Position numbers and translations under genes: made by a program
In this document: one piece after another, positions 43,848-55,234 of the stretch
Numbering within the stretch: position 1 is the stretch's first letter
How the letters are laid out: the number at the start of each line of letters is the position of its first letter
Source: Isoetes taiwanensis
Taxonomy: Eukaryota; Streptophyta; Lycopodiopsida; Isoetales; Isoetaceae
Assembly: GCA_021234155.1 (NCBI GenBank)
Contig: JAJEKV010000112.1
Location: 1,269,032-1,333,031 of the forward strand
DNA length: 64,000 nucleotides
Direction: 5' to 3'
Notes under the pieces: model-generated
What the model saw: only the letters and a program-made list of their open reading frames with translations
What the model was told of the DNA's origin: nothing
Databases searched by the model: none

Positions 43848-45362
43848 ATGTCTAGCAGATTTGGAGCAGGTTTGTTGAATGCCATAGAGGTATTCAAAGG
43901 GGATTCTGGCTTCCAAGTGTGGAAGGAAAAGTTGACGCATGTGCTTCAAGTAGAAGATCTGTGGGATCTTATTGTATCTCCAGAAGGAGAAACTAGTGTG
44001 TCCAGCTCCAGGAGGAGATTGATAACTGAAGAAGCAAGTTCTTCTTCACCTGAAGAGCAAGGGGAAGTAGCAGCAAGAGAAGTTAGTATAACCTCTGGAG
44101 CAGAAGCAGTGGCAGATAGTGCAAAATTCTGTGAGGCCCAAGGTATCATAATGAGTAAAGTAAGCTCAGGAATTGTCTTGAAGTTAAGAGGAATGACACC
44201 AAAACAGATGTGGAATTATATTTTGAAAACTTATGAAGCTAAAACTTCCTCACAGATTGACCTGCTGGAAAATGAACTGAGAAGGTTAAAATTTCATGAA
44301 AAAGACAATGTGAATGAGTTCTTCCAAAACTTTGATAACATAATTGCAGATTTGGAAGGAGCTGGAGTAGTTTATTCCCAACAACAGCAAGTACTGGCTA
44401 TCTCTAGGGCAGTTGCAAATTTGGGAAATATATCAACATTCATTAGGACTATTGCTACAACTAGAATGGAAGCTGAGAGAATGCTCAAGACTGAACTTGA
44501 GCAAAACAGGGTGCTTGAGGAAGAAGACACATCACAGATTCTAATGGCAAAGGGGAAAGGAAAATTTGAAAATCGCCAAGGGGGAAAAATTGGACCATGT
44601 TTTGGATGTAATGAATATGGCCACATAAAGGTTAACTGCCCAAAGATCTCAAAGGATATTTTCTGCTACAATTGTGGAGGTAAGGGTCATTATGCATCGA
44701 GCTGTCCATCTCCAAAGGAAAATATCAGAAACAAGAACAAAGGGGGGAGAGGAAATCAGGGATTCAGAGGCAGGGGAAGAGGTAGAGGCAGAAGATCAGG
44801 GCCTGAAGCGAATTTAGCAGAAGAAATACCTCTTGAAGATGAAACTGGAGATGAAGAAGAAGAGGTAAGTAATTTGGCTTGTTTATCATGTGAAGATAAA
44901 TCTAATAGTGATGACATTCTTATTTTAGATAGTGGAGCTGAGAAAACCATTGCATGCTCAAGAAAAATCTTGAAAGATTGCAAAGGAAATGGAGGTGGTT
45001 ATATTCAAGTAGGAAATGGAAATTTGCAAAGAGTTGAAGATGTGGGAGTTCTAGAACTATTTGACTTGAAGGGAAGAAGAGTGAACTTGCAGAATGTACT
45101 TTGTGTTCCTAGCTTAGTAAGAAACTTGATCCCCATTGCTCAATTAGTTGACATGGGATTCAAGGTTGTCTTTGAACAATTACATTGTAAAATCTTTGAG
45201 GGCAATGAATTGAAATTTTTGGGAAGACGAGTTGGTAATCTTTTTGGGATAAATCCTTACTGTTTTGGAAGTGTCAACTTGACAACAAAACCAAACATAG
45301 AGTTGTGGCATGAGAGGCTTGGCCATACAAACACTAAGAATATAGAAATAATGATAAAATAG
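43848..45362 (+). CDS. Copia 2 gag and protease
   Basis: 504 codons. An N-terminal gag region (FKGDSGFQVWKEKLTHVL; then KQMWNYILKTYEAKTSSQI at about residues 115-140) resembles UBN2-type copia gag. It is followed by two CCHC knuckles, CFGCNEYGHIKVNC and CYNCGGKGHYASSC, an Arg/Gly-rich run and an acidic run. Next is the protease active site LILDSGAEKTI and a pre-integrase segment ending LWHERLGH. TAG at 45360 stops it. The same frame is open again downstream, so the integrase was once part of the same polyprotein. Confidence 0.85.
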   Translation: MSSRFGAGLLNAIEVFKGDSGFQVWKEKLTHVLQVEDLWDLIVSPEGETSVSSSRRRLITEEASSSSPEEQGEVAAREVSITSGAEAVADSAKFCEAQGIIMSKVSSGIVLKLRGMTPKQMWNYILKTYEAKTSSQIDLLENELRRLKFHEKDNVNEFFQNFDNIIADLEGAGVVYSQQQQVLAISRAVANLGNISTFIRTIATTRMEAERMLKTELEQNRVLEEEDTSQILMAKGKGKFENRQGGKIGPCFGCNEYGHIKVNCPKISKDIFCYNCGGKGHYASSCPSPKENIRNKNKGGRGNQGFRGRGRGRGRRSGPEANLAEEIPLEDETGDEEEEVSNLACLSCEDKSNSDDILILDSGAEKTIACSRKILKDCKGNGGGYIQVGNGNLQRVEDVGVLELFDLKGRRVNLQNVLCVPSLVRNLIPIAQLVDMGFKVVFEQLHCKIFEGNELKFLGRRVGNLFGINPYCFGSVNLTTKPNIELWHERLGHTNTKNIEIMIK

Positions 45363-45785
45363 GGTTGGCTGAAATCCTCTGACAGCAAAATAAATGATTT
45401 TGTTTGCAAAGGGTGCATGCTTGGAAAACACAGCAGATTGCCATTCACAAAGGCAAAAAGAAATGCAAAGGAAATATTAGAGCTGATCCATACTGATATT
45501 TGTGGACCTCTAAATGTCACAGGTATATCTGGCAAACGATATTTCATAACATTTGTTGATGATTTTAGCAGGAGAACTAGAGTATTTTGTCTCAAGACAA
45601 AGAATCTTGCATTTGAAGCTTTCAAAAGGTTTGTTGCTGAAGAAGAATGCTCAACTGGAAGAAAAATCAAGTATGTTCGATCTGATAGGGGAGGTGAGTA
45701 TATGTCTTCAAATTTTGTGAGTTATTGCATAAACAAAGGAATTAAAAGACAATATACTTGTAGTTACACTCCACAACAAAATGGA
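45363..45785 (+). pseudogene. Copia 2 integrase, first part
   Basis: It is in the same frame as gag-protease but after the TAG stop. It shows CKGCMLGKH (zinc-binding end), LIHTDICGPL with the first catalytic Asp, FVDDFSR, and VRSDRGGEY with the second catalytic Asp. The part carrying the catalytic Glu is cut by a MITE at 45786. Confidence 0.85.
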
Positions 45786-46106
45786 GGGTAAAAGCATGTT
45801 AGGGTGTGCCTTAAAAAGTATCATTTAGGGACTAAAAAGGTACCCAAAAAGGTAGCCAGCTCTAGGTACTGGGTACCTGTGTAAGATCTCAATAGAAGCT
45901 ACGTTTTAGAATTGTTGTATTTATTTTGGCCTCCAATAGCATTACCTTTATCTTAACGTTGAATATTAACATGACATTGACTTTTATTTTAGATTTTTGA
46001 GTTAGTTTTAATGAAAAGAAAATTAAAAAAGTACCCAATTCTAAAGTACCTAGTGTATGTACTTTTGCAGGTTCCAAAAGTGGTACACCCTAACATGCTT
46101 TCACCC
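45786..46106. mobile_element. MITE, 321 bp, inside integrase
   Basis: The terminal inverted repeats are about 25 bases, starting GGGTAAAAGCATGTTAGG (left) and complementary at the right end with two differences. A 4-base target duplication TGGA lies at 45782-45785 and 46107-46110. It has no coding capacity. The interior has a second inverted pair built on 'ggtaccc/gggtacc' wording. The host integrase sequence continues in register on the far side. Confidence 0.85.
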
Positions 46107-46445
46107 TGGAGTAGCTGAAAGAATGAACAAAACCATTTTAAATGCAACTAGATCCATGCTTAAGCATGCTGGCCTTCCTAATTTTCTTTGGGAAGAGGCT
46201 GTAAGCTGTGGAAATGCATAATGTCTTGCCTTCAAGGGCCATAAATGGTAAAACACCAGAGCAGTTGTGGTCAGGGAAGGAACCAAGCTATGAAAAATAT
46301 AAGGCATATGGGTGTCTGGGTTATACACATGTCCCTGAAGAATTGAGGCAAAAACTGGATAACAGATCGACTATAAGCTACTTGGTTGGAAATGATGAAA
46401 GTACTAAAGGTTTCAGAATGTATAATCCAGCAAAGAGGAATCCGT
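46107..46445 (+). pseudogene. Copia 2 integrase, second part
   Basis: After the MITE the integrase continues with an ERMNKT segment and a WEEAV segment. A one-base shift near 46200 follows, then LPSRAINGKTPEQLW, YGCLGYTHVPEELRQKLD and GFRMYNPAKR. The match to copia integrase ends at about 46440, and the RT never appears. Confidence 0.8.
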
Positions 46446-47480
46446 AGTGCAGAATAATCTGTGGAATGAATTGGGTAGGTTAGACATAGAACGGTTTCTT
46501 TTCTTCAAAAACATAGGGAATCCTTTTACCTCCTCCGACTCCAGCCCCAACGCCATCGGGGTATTTTTTAGAGCGAGGAGGAGGCATAATCGGAGATCTA
46601 GCTTGCAAACCTCATACATACTATGCATGTGATTATGAAGCTTTTCTTTGAAGGCCATGGCCACCAAAATGATGCACCCAGTAGAATTAATGACATGAAG
46701 TTGCCCCTATGATCTCATGGTGATTGTGTAACTATAAATCCTCATGCTCCCTAAATTCTATTCAATGCTCTTTTATGCTTGCTTACTATTCCTGTCTATA
46801 TCCTCTTAATTGAATCCAAGTACAGGACCAACAAAGTCTATCCAGTACATAAAGTGCCCAAGTCCGTGCCCTTTAATCGTTAATTCTTCTAAAATCCCTT
46901 GCAAATACGTTGCATGAAATCGATTGTTCGCACAATCCTGTAAATCTATTGCAAAAATGGAGTCAGGTAGAATATGGAGTCGACGAAAATGGAGACATGT
47001 GCTGCTGTGTTGGAGGTAAGGATCTCGTCCGCTAAGATCCCGGACCACTTCCAACGAGATCTGTTTAGGAGAGCACGTAATATATTAGTCTTAGAACAAA
47101 TATGTCTCACGAGTTCGAGGCTGCTTAGAGTCACATTAAATGTAAGGTGGTTGGGGCAGGATCCAACAAAGCAATGTTGATGTGGTCTAGGCATCATACG
47201 TTCAATCAAATGCTTCCAAGGGCAAGACCTAATGAAACATTGTTGGTGTAATGTAGGCATCATATATTCAATCAGATGCTGCCAAGTGGCATGATGTAAA
47301 AATTACTTCTTCTTCTATAAATATAACAAAAAAATGGTTCGTCATCTAATATGTAAGAGGTTTTCACAATAATTTTTATATGATTTGGGTCATGTATATT
47401 GTTCGGCCATATGAAGTATGTGTTTATATAGCGCTCACAACTTTTTAGCAGGGTTGCCTAACCCGAGATGCACACTTTGC
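46446..47480. other. Stretch without recognised gene
   Basis: No domain is recognisable. Two adjacent imperfect direct repeats of about 66 bases lie at about 47156-47288. One small ORF at 46447-46632 has no family. Confidence 0.4.
47156..47288. repeat. Two-unit direct repeat, about 66 bp
   Basis: Both units carry 'aggcatcata' and 'ttcaatca.atgct.ccaa' blocks, with about 80 per cent identity by eye. Confidence 0.65.
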
Positions 47481-47489
47481 TACAATTCT

Positions 47490-48650
47490 AGCTATGCCAC
47501 GTGTATGCCACGTGTATGCCACGAGTATGCCATGTCATCCTCTTTTTGCACCGGGTCGAGCTTTGTCCTTCCAGACGGGTCGAGGTTTGGGGCCCCTGGT
47601 CGTCTCTTTGGCGACCTGGAATGACTTGGAGCAGGTGCAGAAGGCATTTTTGGCACGGACACTTGGGGTGAAACCTTCAGTCCCCTATCAGATTTTGCTG
47701 CAGGAAACTGGCTTCTTGCCGCTTCAGCGGGCAGCCCTTGATAGACACATCGTCTACTTTCAGAAAGTGGTTAATATGGGTGATGCTCGGCTCCCGCTTG
47801 GCTTACGCCAGTGGCAATGGGCCCCCGCGGCTCGTGGCCCGTTGGAAGGGTAAGAGAGATCAATGGTTCGCCCGATGGAACGTGCGGGGAGCACGATGTC
47901 GCAGGTGGACACAGAGGCCCGATCGTGGCGGCTTATGGGAATACCTGGACGCTTGCTTCCTTGGCAAGCTCTGGGACCCCGGCGCTCTAGAGCAGGTCAA
48001 AACGGCCCATTACAAGGAGCACATCAACCCCGCGTTGGCCCGGGGCCCGCAGCTCTACCTGCGTTCCCAGCTGCCCCTGAAAAAGCGCAGACTCATTGCC
48101 TCCATTTGCACAGGTGCCCACCATCTCCGCTCGAGACGGGCAAGTGGATTAAGGAGCCCCCTCGGGCGGGCTGTCTGTCGGTCTTTGTCAAACGGGTGCC
48201 ATTGAGGATGAGTCTCACACTTTCGAAATTGCCGAGATTCAAACGATCCGGTCGATATCGTTCCCCTAGTACGCGGGACTTGCCCCTACATTTGCTGATG
48301 AACACACCGATGCGACGCGTCTCTAGGGTCGCATATCTTCAGTAATCGGATCTGCGAGCCCACCTTTGCTCACGCGGCCGCTTTCACCGTCGGGCACTAT
48401 GGGTACGATACATGAGTGTATATATTTGTGTGTTTTTGTATTTCGTATATTGGAACAGTTTGTCAGCAGGCTGATTGCTGCCACGGTTTTTCCCTCGAAA
48501 ACCCTTCGGAGCGGGGGTTTTTAATCCGGGTAGTAATCCGTTTGCTGCGCCTTTGTATTGGGTCCCATAGACCGATTGGTCTCCGTGGACGATAAAAATT
48601 CATTCATTCCTTCCTCCTCCCTCCCTCCCCCCCTCCCTCCCTCCTCTTCG
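47490..48650 (+). mobile_element. LINE 3' end (ORF2 C-terminus and tail)
   Basis: The C-terminal region that follows the reverse transcriptase in plant LINE ORF2 is visible in shifting frames. It begins EQVQKAFLARTLGVK, LQETGFLPLQRAALDRHI and GDARLPLGLRQWQW (47640-47820). Then come KTAHYKEHINPAL, QLPLKKRRLIA and a TGKWIKEPPRAGCLS stretch with AIEDESH (47995-48240). A 3' UTR with short GC hairpins follows, ending 'gataaaaattcattcattcc' and then a pyrimidine-rich tract. RT and endonuclease lie outside or were never copied, as in a 5'-truncated insertion. Confidence 0.75.
48608..48648. repeat. Pyrimidine tract (TTCC/CTCC)n
   Basis: It is a CCTCCCTCC-type run directly after the LINE tail. It could be the end of the LINE tail or a microsatellite grown from it. 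Confidence 0.8.
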
Positions 48651-48654
48651 ATCC

Positions 48655-49180
48655 CACGTCACGCAAACCCTAAGCCCTATAACATGGGAGATGAAGCTAG
48701 CTTCTGACGGCCTCTCAGTTCTCGACATCCCTACCACAATGCTCCCCATCTTTTTCCATTCCATTCAACCGTCTAATTCGTTGTTCAAGCGAAGTGACAG
48801 AAGTAACAAGAACAATTTTGCCAGAGGAGCCTGTTTCCAATTGGCAGCTTCCCAATCCAGTCCAGACAGACAAGGAATAGTCAAAAGTGGTCCGTCCCTT
48901 TGGTCGCTTTCGAAATTGAATGTTTTAGAGTTACTTCTACTCTCATAACTTATGTGTTGCAATCATGGGTTCGTTTTTTTCTGTACGTGAGTGCAATTCT
49001 GTTCAACTTACAATGTCTTGATATCAACAGAGATTACCAAGGACTGAGCAACCAAGGGTGGTTGCACCAGGCAATCATGTCCTCGAAGATGATGCAGCAG
49101 CAGGATGTGCGTATACCCAAAGACACTGTTTTGGGCCCTGTTCAAGAGTGCACAAAACTTCAAGACCTGGAAATCAGCTA
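48655..49180. other. Upstream stretch of the PPR pseudogene
   Basis: Small ORFs only, with no motif recognised. It may hold remains of the 5' part or leader of the PPR gene. Confidence 0.35.
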
Positions 49181-49189
49181 ATAGGTGTA

Positions 49190-51377
49190 TAATGTTATGG
49201 TTTATAATTCATTACATTCTGTTTCTTTCTTGGCAGACCGTCTAATTAGACAATTTGGGGCATACGGAAGCCTTGTTGAAGCAAATCAATCATTCAGCAA
49301 GGTTGTGGATCCAAGCTGGTATACATGGAATACAATTATTAGTGCCCATGCAAAGCTTGGAAAAAACGATATGGCCCTTCAATTCTATTATGAGATTCAA
49401 CGAGGACTCAATAACAGATAAATACATATCTTTGAGCACTTCAGTAGAATAAGTGTCATATAGCAAACCAGGAACATTCATGAATAATCAATATTGGAAT
49501 AGGATGTGATGTTGTGGTAGGAACAACTCTTGTTGATTTATATGCGAAATTTTGAAACCTTGAGGAAGCGCGCAAGAGCTTTGATAAGTTGCCTCATAGG
49601 AACCTTATGACATGGAATGCCATGATAGGAGAATATGCACAACATAGTGAAGGCTTTCTAGCTTTGAAATGCCATGAAAAGATGCGAGGTATGCAATCAG
49701 ACAAAGTGACTTTTTTGAACATTCTAAAGGGGTGTGGTAGCATTTGTGCAATAGAGCATGGCAGGGGCATCCATGAACAAGTCATTCAGGCTGGCCTTCA
49801 ATCTGACATTGTTGTGGGAACTACCCTGATTGATATGTATGGAAATTTTGAGAAGGTGAATGAGGCACATAGGCTCTTTAACACATTGCCTCCGCCAGAT
49901 GTGGTGGCATGGAATGCAAATGATTGCAAGTTATATGCGATGTGGAGATGTTGCTGTTGTTTTCGAATGCTTGGAAAATATGCAGCAGAATGGGATAAAG
50001 CTTTGTAGAGTGACTTTTATTACCATTTTAAAAGCATGCAACACCATGGACATGACAATTGAGCAAGGACAGTACATTCATAAACAAATAATTGATTCTG
50101 GATTTGAACATGACATTGTTGTGGGAAACACTTGTTAATATGTATGCTAAACATGGTAGATTTGAGGAAGCATATAAAATCTTTGATCAGATTGTCAAAC
50201 CAAATGTAGTGCACTGATCGAAGGATATGCCATGTATGATGAAGGCCTTCTTGCTCTAAGATGCTTCAAGGACATGCAGCGTGAAGGCATAGAGCCTTGC
50301 AAGGTAACATTTTTTGAGTACTTTGAAAGCATGCAGCAGCATAGGTGCAATAGAGCAAGGAAGGCAAGTTCATGAACAGATTGAAGGGAAAGGGCTCCAA
50401 TTTGACATAAATATAGAAAATACACTGATTGACATGTATGCTACACGTGGGATCTGAATCAGGCATGCCTAGTCTTTGAAAGATTATCAACCCGAAATGT
50501 GGTCACATGGAATGCGATAATATTGGTGCATGCGCAGTCTGGCAATGTGAGTTCGGCTGAGAAATGCCTCAAGGACATGCAACAAGAAGGCAGCAGACCA
50601 AATGAGGTGACATTTGCCACTATTCTTGGCGCATGCGGGCATGCAGGCTTGGTGGATGACGGTTGCAAACATTTCAAATCTATGAAAGAAGATCATAACA
50701 TCACTCCAGATGGTTACCACTGTGCTTGCATAGTGGATCTTCTTGGCCCTGCAGGACACCTAGAGAAAGTTGAAAATTTACTGCACACTGTTAAGTCAAA
50801 TATTAGTTGAAGAACATTTTGGCTGCCTGTAGAACATACGGTCATGTGAAGCTTGGCAGACGCTACTTTAACGAGGTTGTCCCATTCATATGTACTTATG
50901 TCTGGCATTTATTCTAATTCTGGATTATGGGAGGAGGCCTTAAAAATAGATGAGCTCAAGCAACATGGATGCGCATGGAAGAAACCTGCAAAGGCATGGA
51001 TTGAAGGTGCATGAATTTGTTGTTCGAAAAAAGAGCAATCCACAAATTGAAGAACTATGCACTATGTTAAAAACTTTAAATAATCAGATGAAAGGAGATC
51101 GATGTACACCAAAACATAACTTGGTTTTGCAGCAAATGTCAAATGAGGAAAAGAAAGATCCTTTTGTGGGCATTGTGAAAAACTTTCAATTGCATCTGAA
51201 TTATCAAGGACCTCTCCTGGTACAACTATTAGAGCAACAAAGAATTTTCGAGTATGCATGGACTGCCATAATGCATCCAAAGTCCTCTAAAATTGAAAGA
51301 CGGAAGATTATAATCAAGGATGCGTATCGCATGCATCACTCATAAATGGAGCATGTTCATGTGAGGACTACAACTAG
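49190..51377 (+). pseudogene. DYW-type PPR protein pseudogene
   Basis: It belonged to the PLS-DYW class of organelle C-to-U RNA-editing factors. Repeats are visible in several frames: WYTWNTIISAHAKLGKNDMA (49315-49375), RNLMTWNAMIGEYAQHSEGF (49595-49660), GRGIHEQVIQAGLQSDIVVG (49760-49820), VVTWNAIILVHAQSGNV (50497-50550), then EVTFATILGACGHAGLVDDG (50605-50660). The E/E+ region follows (KKPAKAWI..., EFVVRKKSNPQIEELC, 50980-51060). The DYW domain has HCE at 51171-51179 and CMDCH at 51255-51269, and it ends DYN-stop at 51366-51377. These three share a frame, but the surrounding E+ and 'SKIERRKIIIKDAYRMHH' parts are in another. At least three indels fall inside the DYW domain, and more upstream. 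Confidence 0.85.
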
Positions 51378-51929
51378 CGTGTCACCCATTTGTAATTCTA
51401 GGTTGCTAAGTCGGGTCTTAAAAGGTAACATATCAAAGATGTAAGTTTTTGAAATACTTGGTTTTGAAATCCCTTCCTGTTTGGTAGGAAGAGCATGGGA
51501 CTCAACTATAAATAAAAAGAGGATTAAGCCATGTAAGTTTGTGAGAAATGCAAGATGCCCGCTCATAGATTCAAAGAAGATGAGTCAAAATGCCCTCGAA
51601 CGTTCTTGACATTCTAAGTTTTTGAAATTGACAAATGAGAAAAGACCTAAGATTTGACCAAGGGTTTATTCAGTTTTCATGGAGTTGTGTAGGTGCAAGA
51701 GATTCTCCTATATTGCTCAAGGCAAAAGTAAGCCAATTTATAAGGCTTCCAATAAGTTAACAGAAACAATAAGAAATAATCATTTGTTTAAATATGGTTA
51801 GGTACATAGTATCATATTTATTTGCCATCACCAAATCAGAAAGGATGTTCACCAACATAGTTTTAGGGGGGATCATAGTTAGAGACAATGAGGGTATACT
51901 GGCCAGGACAGGCTACTTGAGCACAACCA
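51378..51929. other. Stretch between PPR pseudogene and CDC45 array
   Basis: No gene is recognised. It includes an AT-rich part around 51480-51790. Confidence 0.35.
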
Positions 51930-53143
51930 GCCCACTTTCTCTTCGGATTTCAACACTTTATTACCTCATAGAACATTAGCCATGATGCCTCTAGAGACTC
52001 CTATCGTACAGTTATGGAACTCCATAATCTGCTAAAAATATCTTCAACCCCTCCTTCATTATCTTCTTTGTGTCTTCACTCATATACTGAGACTTCTGTT
52101 GGAATTTCACTAATGCAATTCTTATATGAGCTAACAACACCGTTTTGAATCACCTTCTATCCATGTCTTCAACTTGGTGGCAACGTATGAAGAAGAAAAC
52201 ATCGAATCATAAAGTGTCCATTCCTTCATAAGCATAAATCTAGGTTCATCTTCATATCTTTTCCTAGAAAAGTTTGGAGCCTTTACATTGGTACCATATG
52301 TCAAAGTGATTGTGGTTATTATCTGAAGATTTCTAAAACTATTTATATGTTGCTCAAGCTCCATGACTCCTGCCTAATATCTCTCATCTGTGGTCCTTTC
52401 ATGAACAAATTTTCTGTTAATGATACACATGTATTTGAAAGAAGTTCATTTAAGTTTTTGTGCATAACATGTGCAATCTCAAGCAGCGAATGTCCTATGT
52501 GTTCTCCATGAAAGGTGCCACTTCTATTTCCTCTTTTAGCGCATCCATTTCTTTATAGCCTCTTCTAAGCATCTAGCATTCTCATGATCCACCCCATCCC
52601 TCCTCCTTTTTCTTGTTTCTTACATATCATATTCATCATCCGATTCATCCTCATCCTCGTCTTCAAGATCAGGCTTTGTTGTTGTTAAATCTGATTAGAG
52701 AGCAAGACTAGCCACATCAAGATTATACATCAGATCTGCTTCAAACTCATCTTATTTAGCATACAATAATACAATTTGTGTGTTATTGTCAATCAAAGTA
52801 TTAAGATGAATAGGTCTATGATTATCAATAACAAAAACTGAAACAACTCTAAGTTTTAGCAAACATCTTAGGTCACGAACCGCGCTCCAGTTTAGAAGCA
52901 ACAACGCTAAAGCCTGATGCTGGTCTATTAATAGCTATGAATCCTCAATGTCGTGAAAGTTTGTAATAGGATAAATAGAATACCTGATTCTATCATAGGC
53001 CAATTTTTGTGCCACAATCTTAACAACACATGGAGAATTTGCATCTGCTGCAAATGGAAAAATGAAGATTGGAAATGTGGTGGCTGCTTTAGCTGCAGAC
53101 CTAATACTTTCAAGAATTGAGCATCATTTTGTTCCCTAACCAT
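51930..53143 (-). pseudogene. CDC45: CDC45 copy 1
   Basis: CDC45 is the replisome subunit that joins MCM2-7 and GINS as the CMG helicase. This minus-strand copy starts MVREQNDAQF at 53143. It contains the LNWS..RDLR.LLKLRVVSVFVIDNHRPIHL block, an acidic DEDEDESDDE stretch, and VMELEQHINS. Further on are the EDEPR..L..EWTLYDSMFSSSYVATKLKTW block and the QQK.QYMSEDTKKIMKEGL block. It ends near 51930 before the conserved C-terminal quarter. Frameshifts and stops break it. No introns are seen across about 1.2 kb. Confidence 0.85.
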
Positions 53144-53754
53144 TCTTCTTGATCTAAAATCCAATTAAACTGAAGAAACCAGGCAAAATTTTAACGAACT
53201 TGGTCTGAATAGGAAAAGAACGAGATGAGCATGATTTCATGACTGGCCATAAACCAAGCAATATTTGCGTGGCACTTGGTCATTTTTTCTCCCAAGTCTA
53301 TGGGAGGGTTGCAAGATGGCAGTTAGAGGTTTCTTCCTTTGAGGATTTGTTGCTGACATGGAAACCATCTTGACATGCCATCCAAGATCTCTTATGACAT
53401 GTCAGGTCCCCCATCATCAGCCAAACCCCCCGTTATCAGCCAAGGCAAGCGCGACGGGCCTAGAGCTAGAACGGGAAGCCCCGCGGGGCAAATGCAGATG
53501 TGATGCGGGAAAGGCACATTGCTGACATGGAAACCATCTCGGCACACCATCCATGACTCATGCTGTCGTAACATGCCCCTCTTATCAGCCTAGTACCACA
53601 GTTATCAGGCAAGGCGTGCGCGACAGGCCTAGAGCAGACCCGGCCGGTCTGGCATGGGCAAGGCTGCATTGCTGATATGGAAACCATCTCGTCAACCTAT
53701 CCAAGACCTATGCTAACGTGTCAGAACCCCCGTTATCAGCCAAGTACCACCGTT
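53144..53754 (-). repeat. CDC45 spacer 1 with three box copies
   Basis: This is the 5' flank of copy 1. Three subrepeats of about 150-170 bases start near 53352, 53521 and 53671, each beginning with the box GCTGACATGGAAACCATCT. Each also carries 'cgttatcagccaag'-like wording. It is GC-richer than the CDC45 fragments. Confidence 0.8.
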
Positions 53755-54783
53755 AAGCTACAAATCCTTCCAATTAGTTGATGAAAGTCAATATATGCTT
53801 TCCGAAACTTTTACCCTCGGAGTTTTACCCTCTTCTCCTTGGGATTTCAATACTGCTATTACCTCATATACTATCTATATGAGTTGCTAACTTTGATATC
53901 TTCCTTGTGACCACTCATATACTGAATCTTCTGTTGGAATTTCGCTAATGCAATTCGCATACGAGCTAATAACAGTTTCAATCTTTTTGAATCACCTTAG
54001 CAACATATGCAAAAGAAAATGTTGAATCATAAAGTGCCCATTCCCTCGTACATAAGTCTAGGTTCTTCTTCATATATTTATCTAGAAAGTCTGAAGCCTT
54101 CCAAAAAAGGTTTATTTGAGTTTTTGAGAGCATATGCAATCTCAAACAGCAAAGACCCTTCCATCAAAGGTGCCACTTCTTTTCCTCTTTTAGCGCACCC
54201 ATTCCTTTATAGCCTCTTTTAAGCATCTAGCATTCCCCATCCCTTCTCTTTTTTCTTGTTTCTTCCACATCATATTCATCATGCGATTCATCCTGATCTT
54301 CGTCTTCAAGATCAGGTTCTATTGTTAAATCTGCTTAGATAGCAAGACTAGCCACATCAAGATTATACATTAGATATGCTTCAACCTCATCTTCTTTAGT
54401 GTACAATACCACAACTTGTGTGTTATTGTCACTCATATTATTAAGATGAATAGATCTATGATTATCAATAATAAAAATTGAAATAGCTCTAAGCTTTAAC
54501 AGAGATCTTAGGTCACGAACGACGCTCCAGATTAGAAGCAATAACACTAAAGCGTAATGCTGCTTTATTCATGTCCTGAATCCTCAATGTCGTGAAAACT
54601 TATAATAGAATAAATAGAATACATGATTCCATCAGAGGCCAAATTTTATGTCGCAATCTTAACGGCACATGGAGAATTCGCATCTGCTGGAAATGGAAGA
54701 ATGAAGACTGGGAAAGCAGTGCCTGATTTTGCTGCAAACCTAATACTTTCATAGAATTGAGCAGCATTTCATTCCCTAATCAT
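53755..54783 (-). pseudogene. CDC45: CDC45 copy 2
   Basis: It starts MIRE followed by a stop (start at 54783). The 54335-54547 frame gives a long intact block (LLLLIWSVVRDLRSLLKLRA; VLYTKEDEVEAYLMYNLDVA). The region between the acidic stretch and 'EEEPRL' is deleted (near 54100-54130), as in copy 6. The C-terminal part runs to 53755 at the equivalent of a QLIGRICSL segment. Confidence 0.8.
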
Positions 54784-55234
54784 TTTTCTTGATCTAAAAT
54801 CCAATTAAACTGAAGAAACCAAGAATAATTTTAAAACAGCAGGGTTTGACTAGCAAAAGAAAGAGATCGTGATTGGGCATAAGTCAAGCAATATTTGGGT
54901 GGCATTTGGTCATTTTTTTCTCCCAAGTCCTAGAGAGGGTTGCAAGCTGGCACTTAGAGGTTTCTTCCTCCAAGGATTTGTTGCTGACGTGGAAACGATC
55001 TTGGCACGCCATCCAAGATCTGTGATGACGTGGCAGGCTTCCCATCATCAGCATAGTCAAGGCGGGCGCAACGGGCCTAGAGACACCCCGGGCTGCCACG
55101 CAAAGCAAATGCGGCTCCAGGCAGGCAAGGGCGCATTGCTGATGTGAAAACCATCTCGGCATGCCGTCCAAGACACATGCTGATGTGTCAGGCCCTCTTT
55201 ATCAGTCAAGTACCCCTATTATCAGCCAAGTGCC
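54784..55234 (-). repeat. CDC45 spacer 2 with two box copies
   Basis: Boxes start at about 54982 and 55138. The layout matches spacer 1 with one subrepeat fewer. Confidence 0.75.

Larger units (their letters stand above)
43333..46445 (+). mobile_element. Ty1/copia element 2, 3'-truncated, MITE-interrupted
   Basis: 5' LTR 43333-43819, primer site 43821-43832, gag-protease frame from 43848, integrase parts before and after a MITE, then truncation near 46445. RT, RNase H and a 3' LTR are not present. Details are given in the entries below. Confidence 0.85.

Noticed and set aside
48655-49180. First exon of the PPR gene
   Set aside because: Short ORFs are present, but no PPR repeat or targeting-peptide pattern could be defended.
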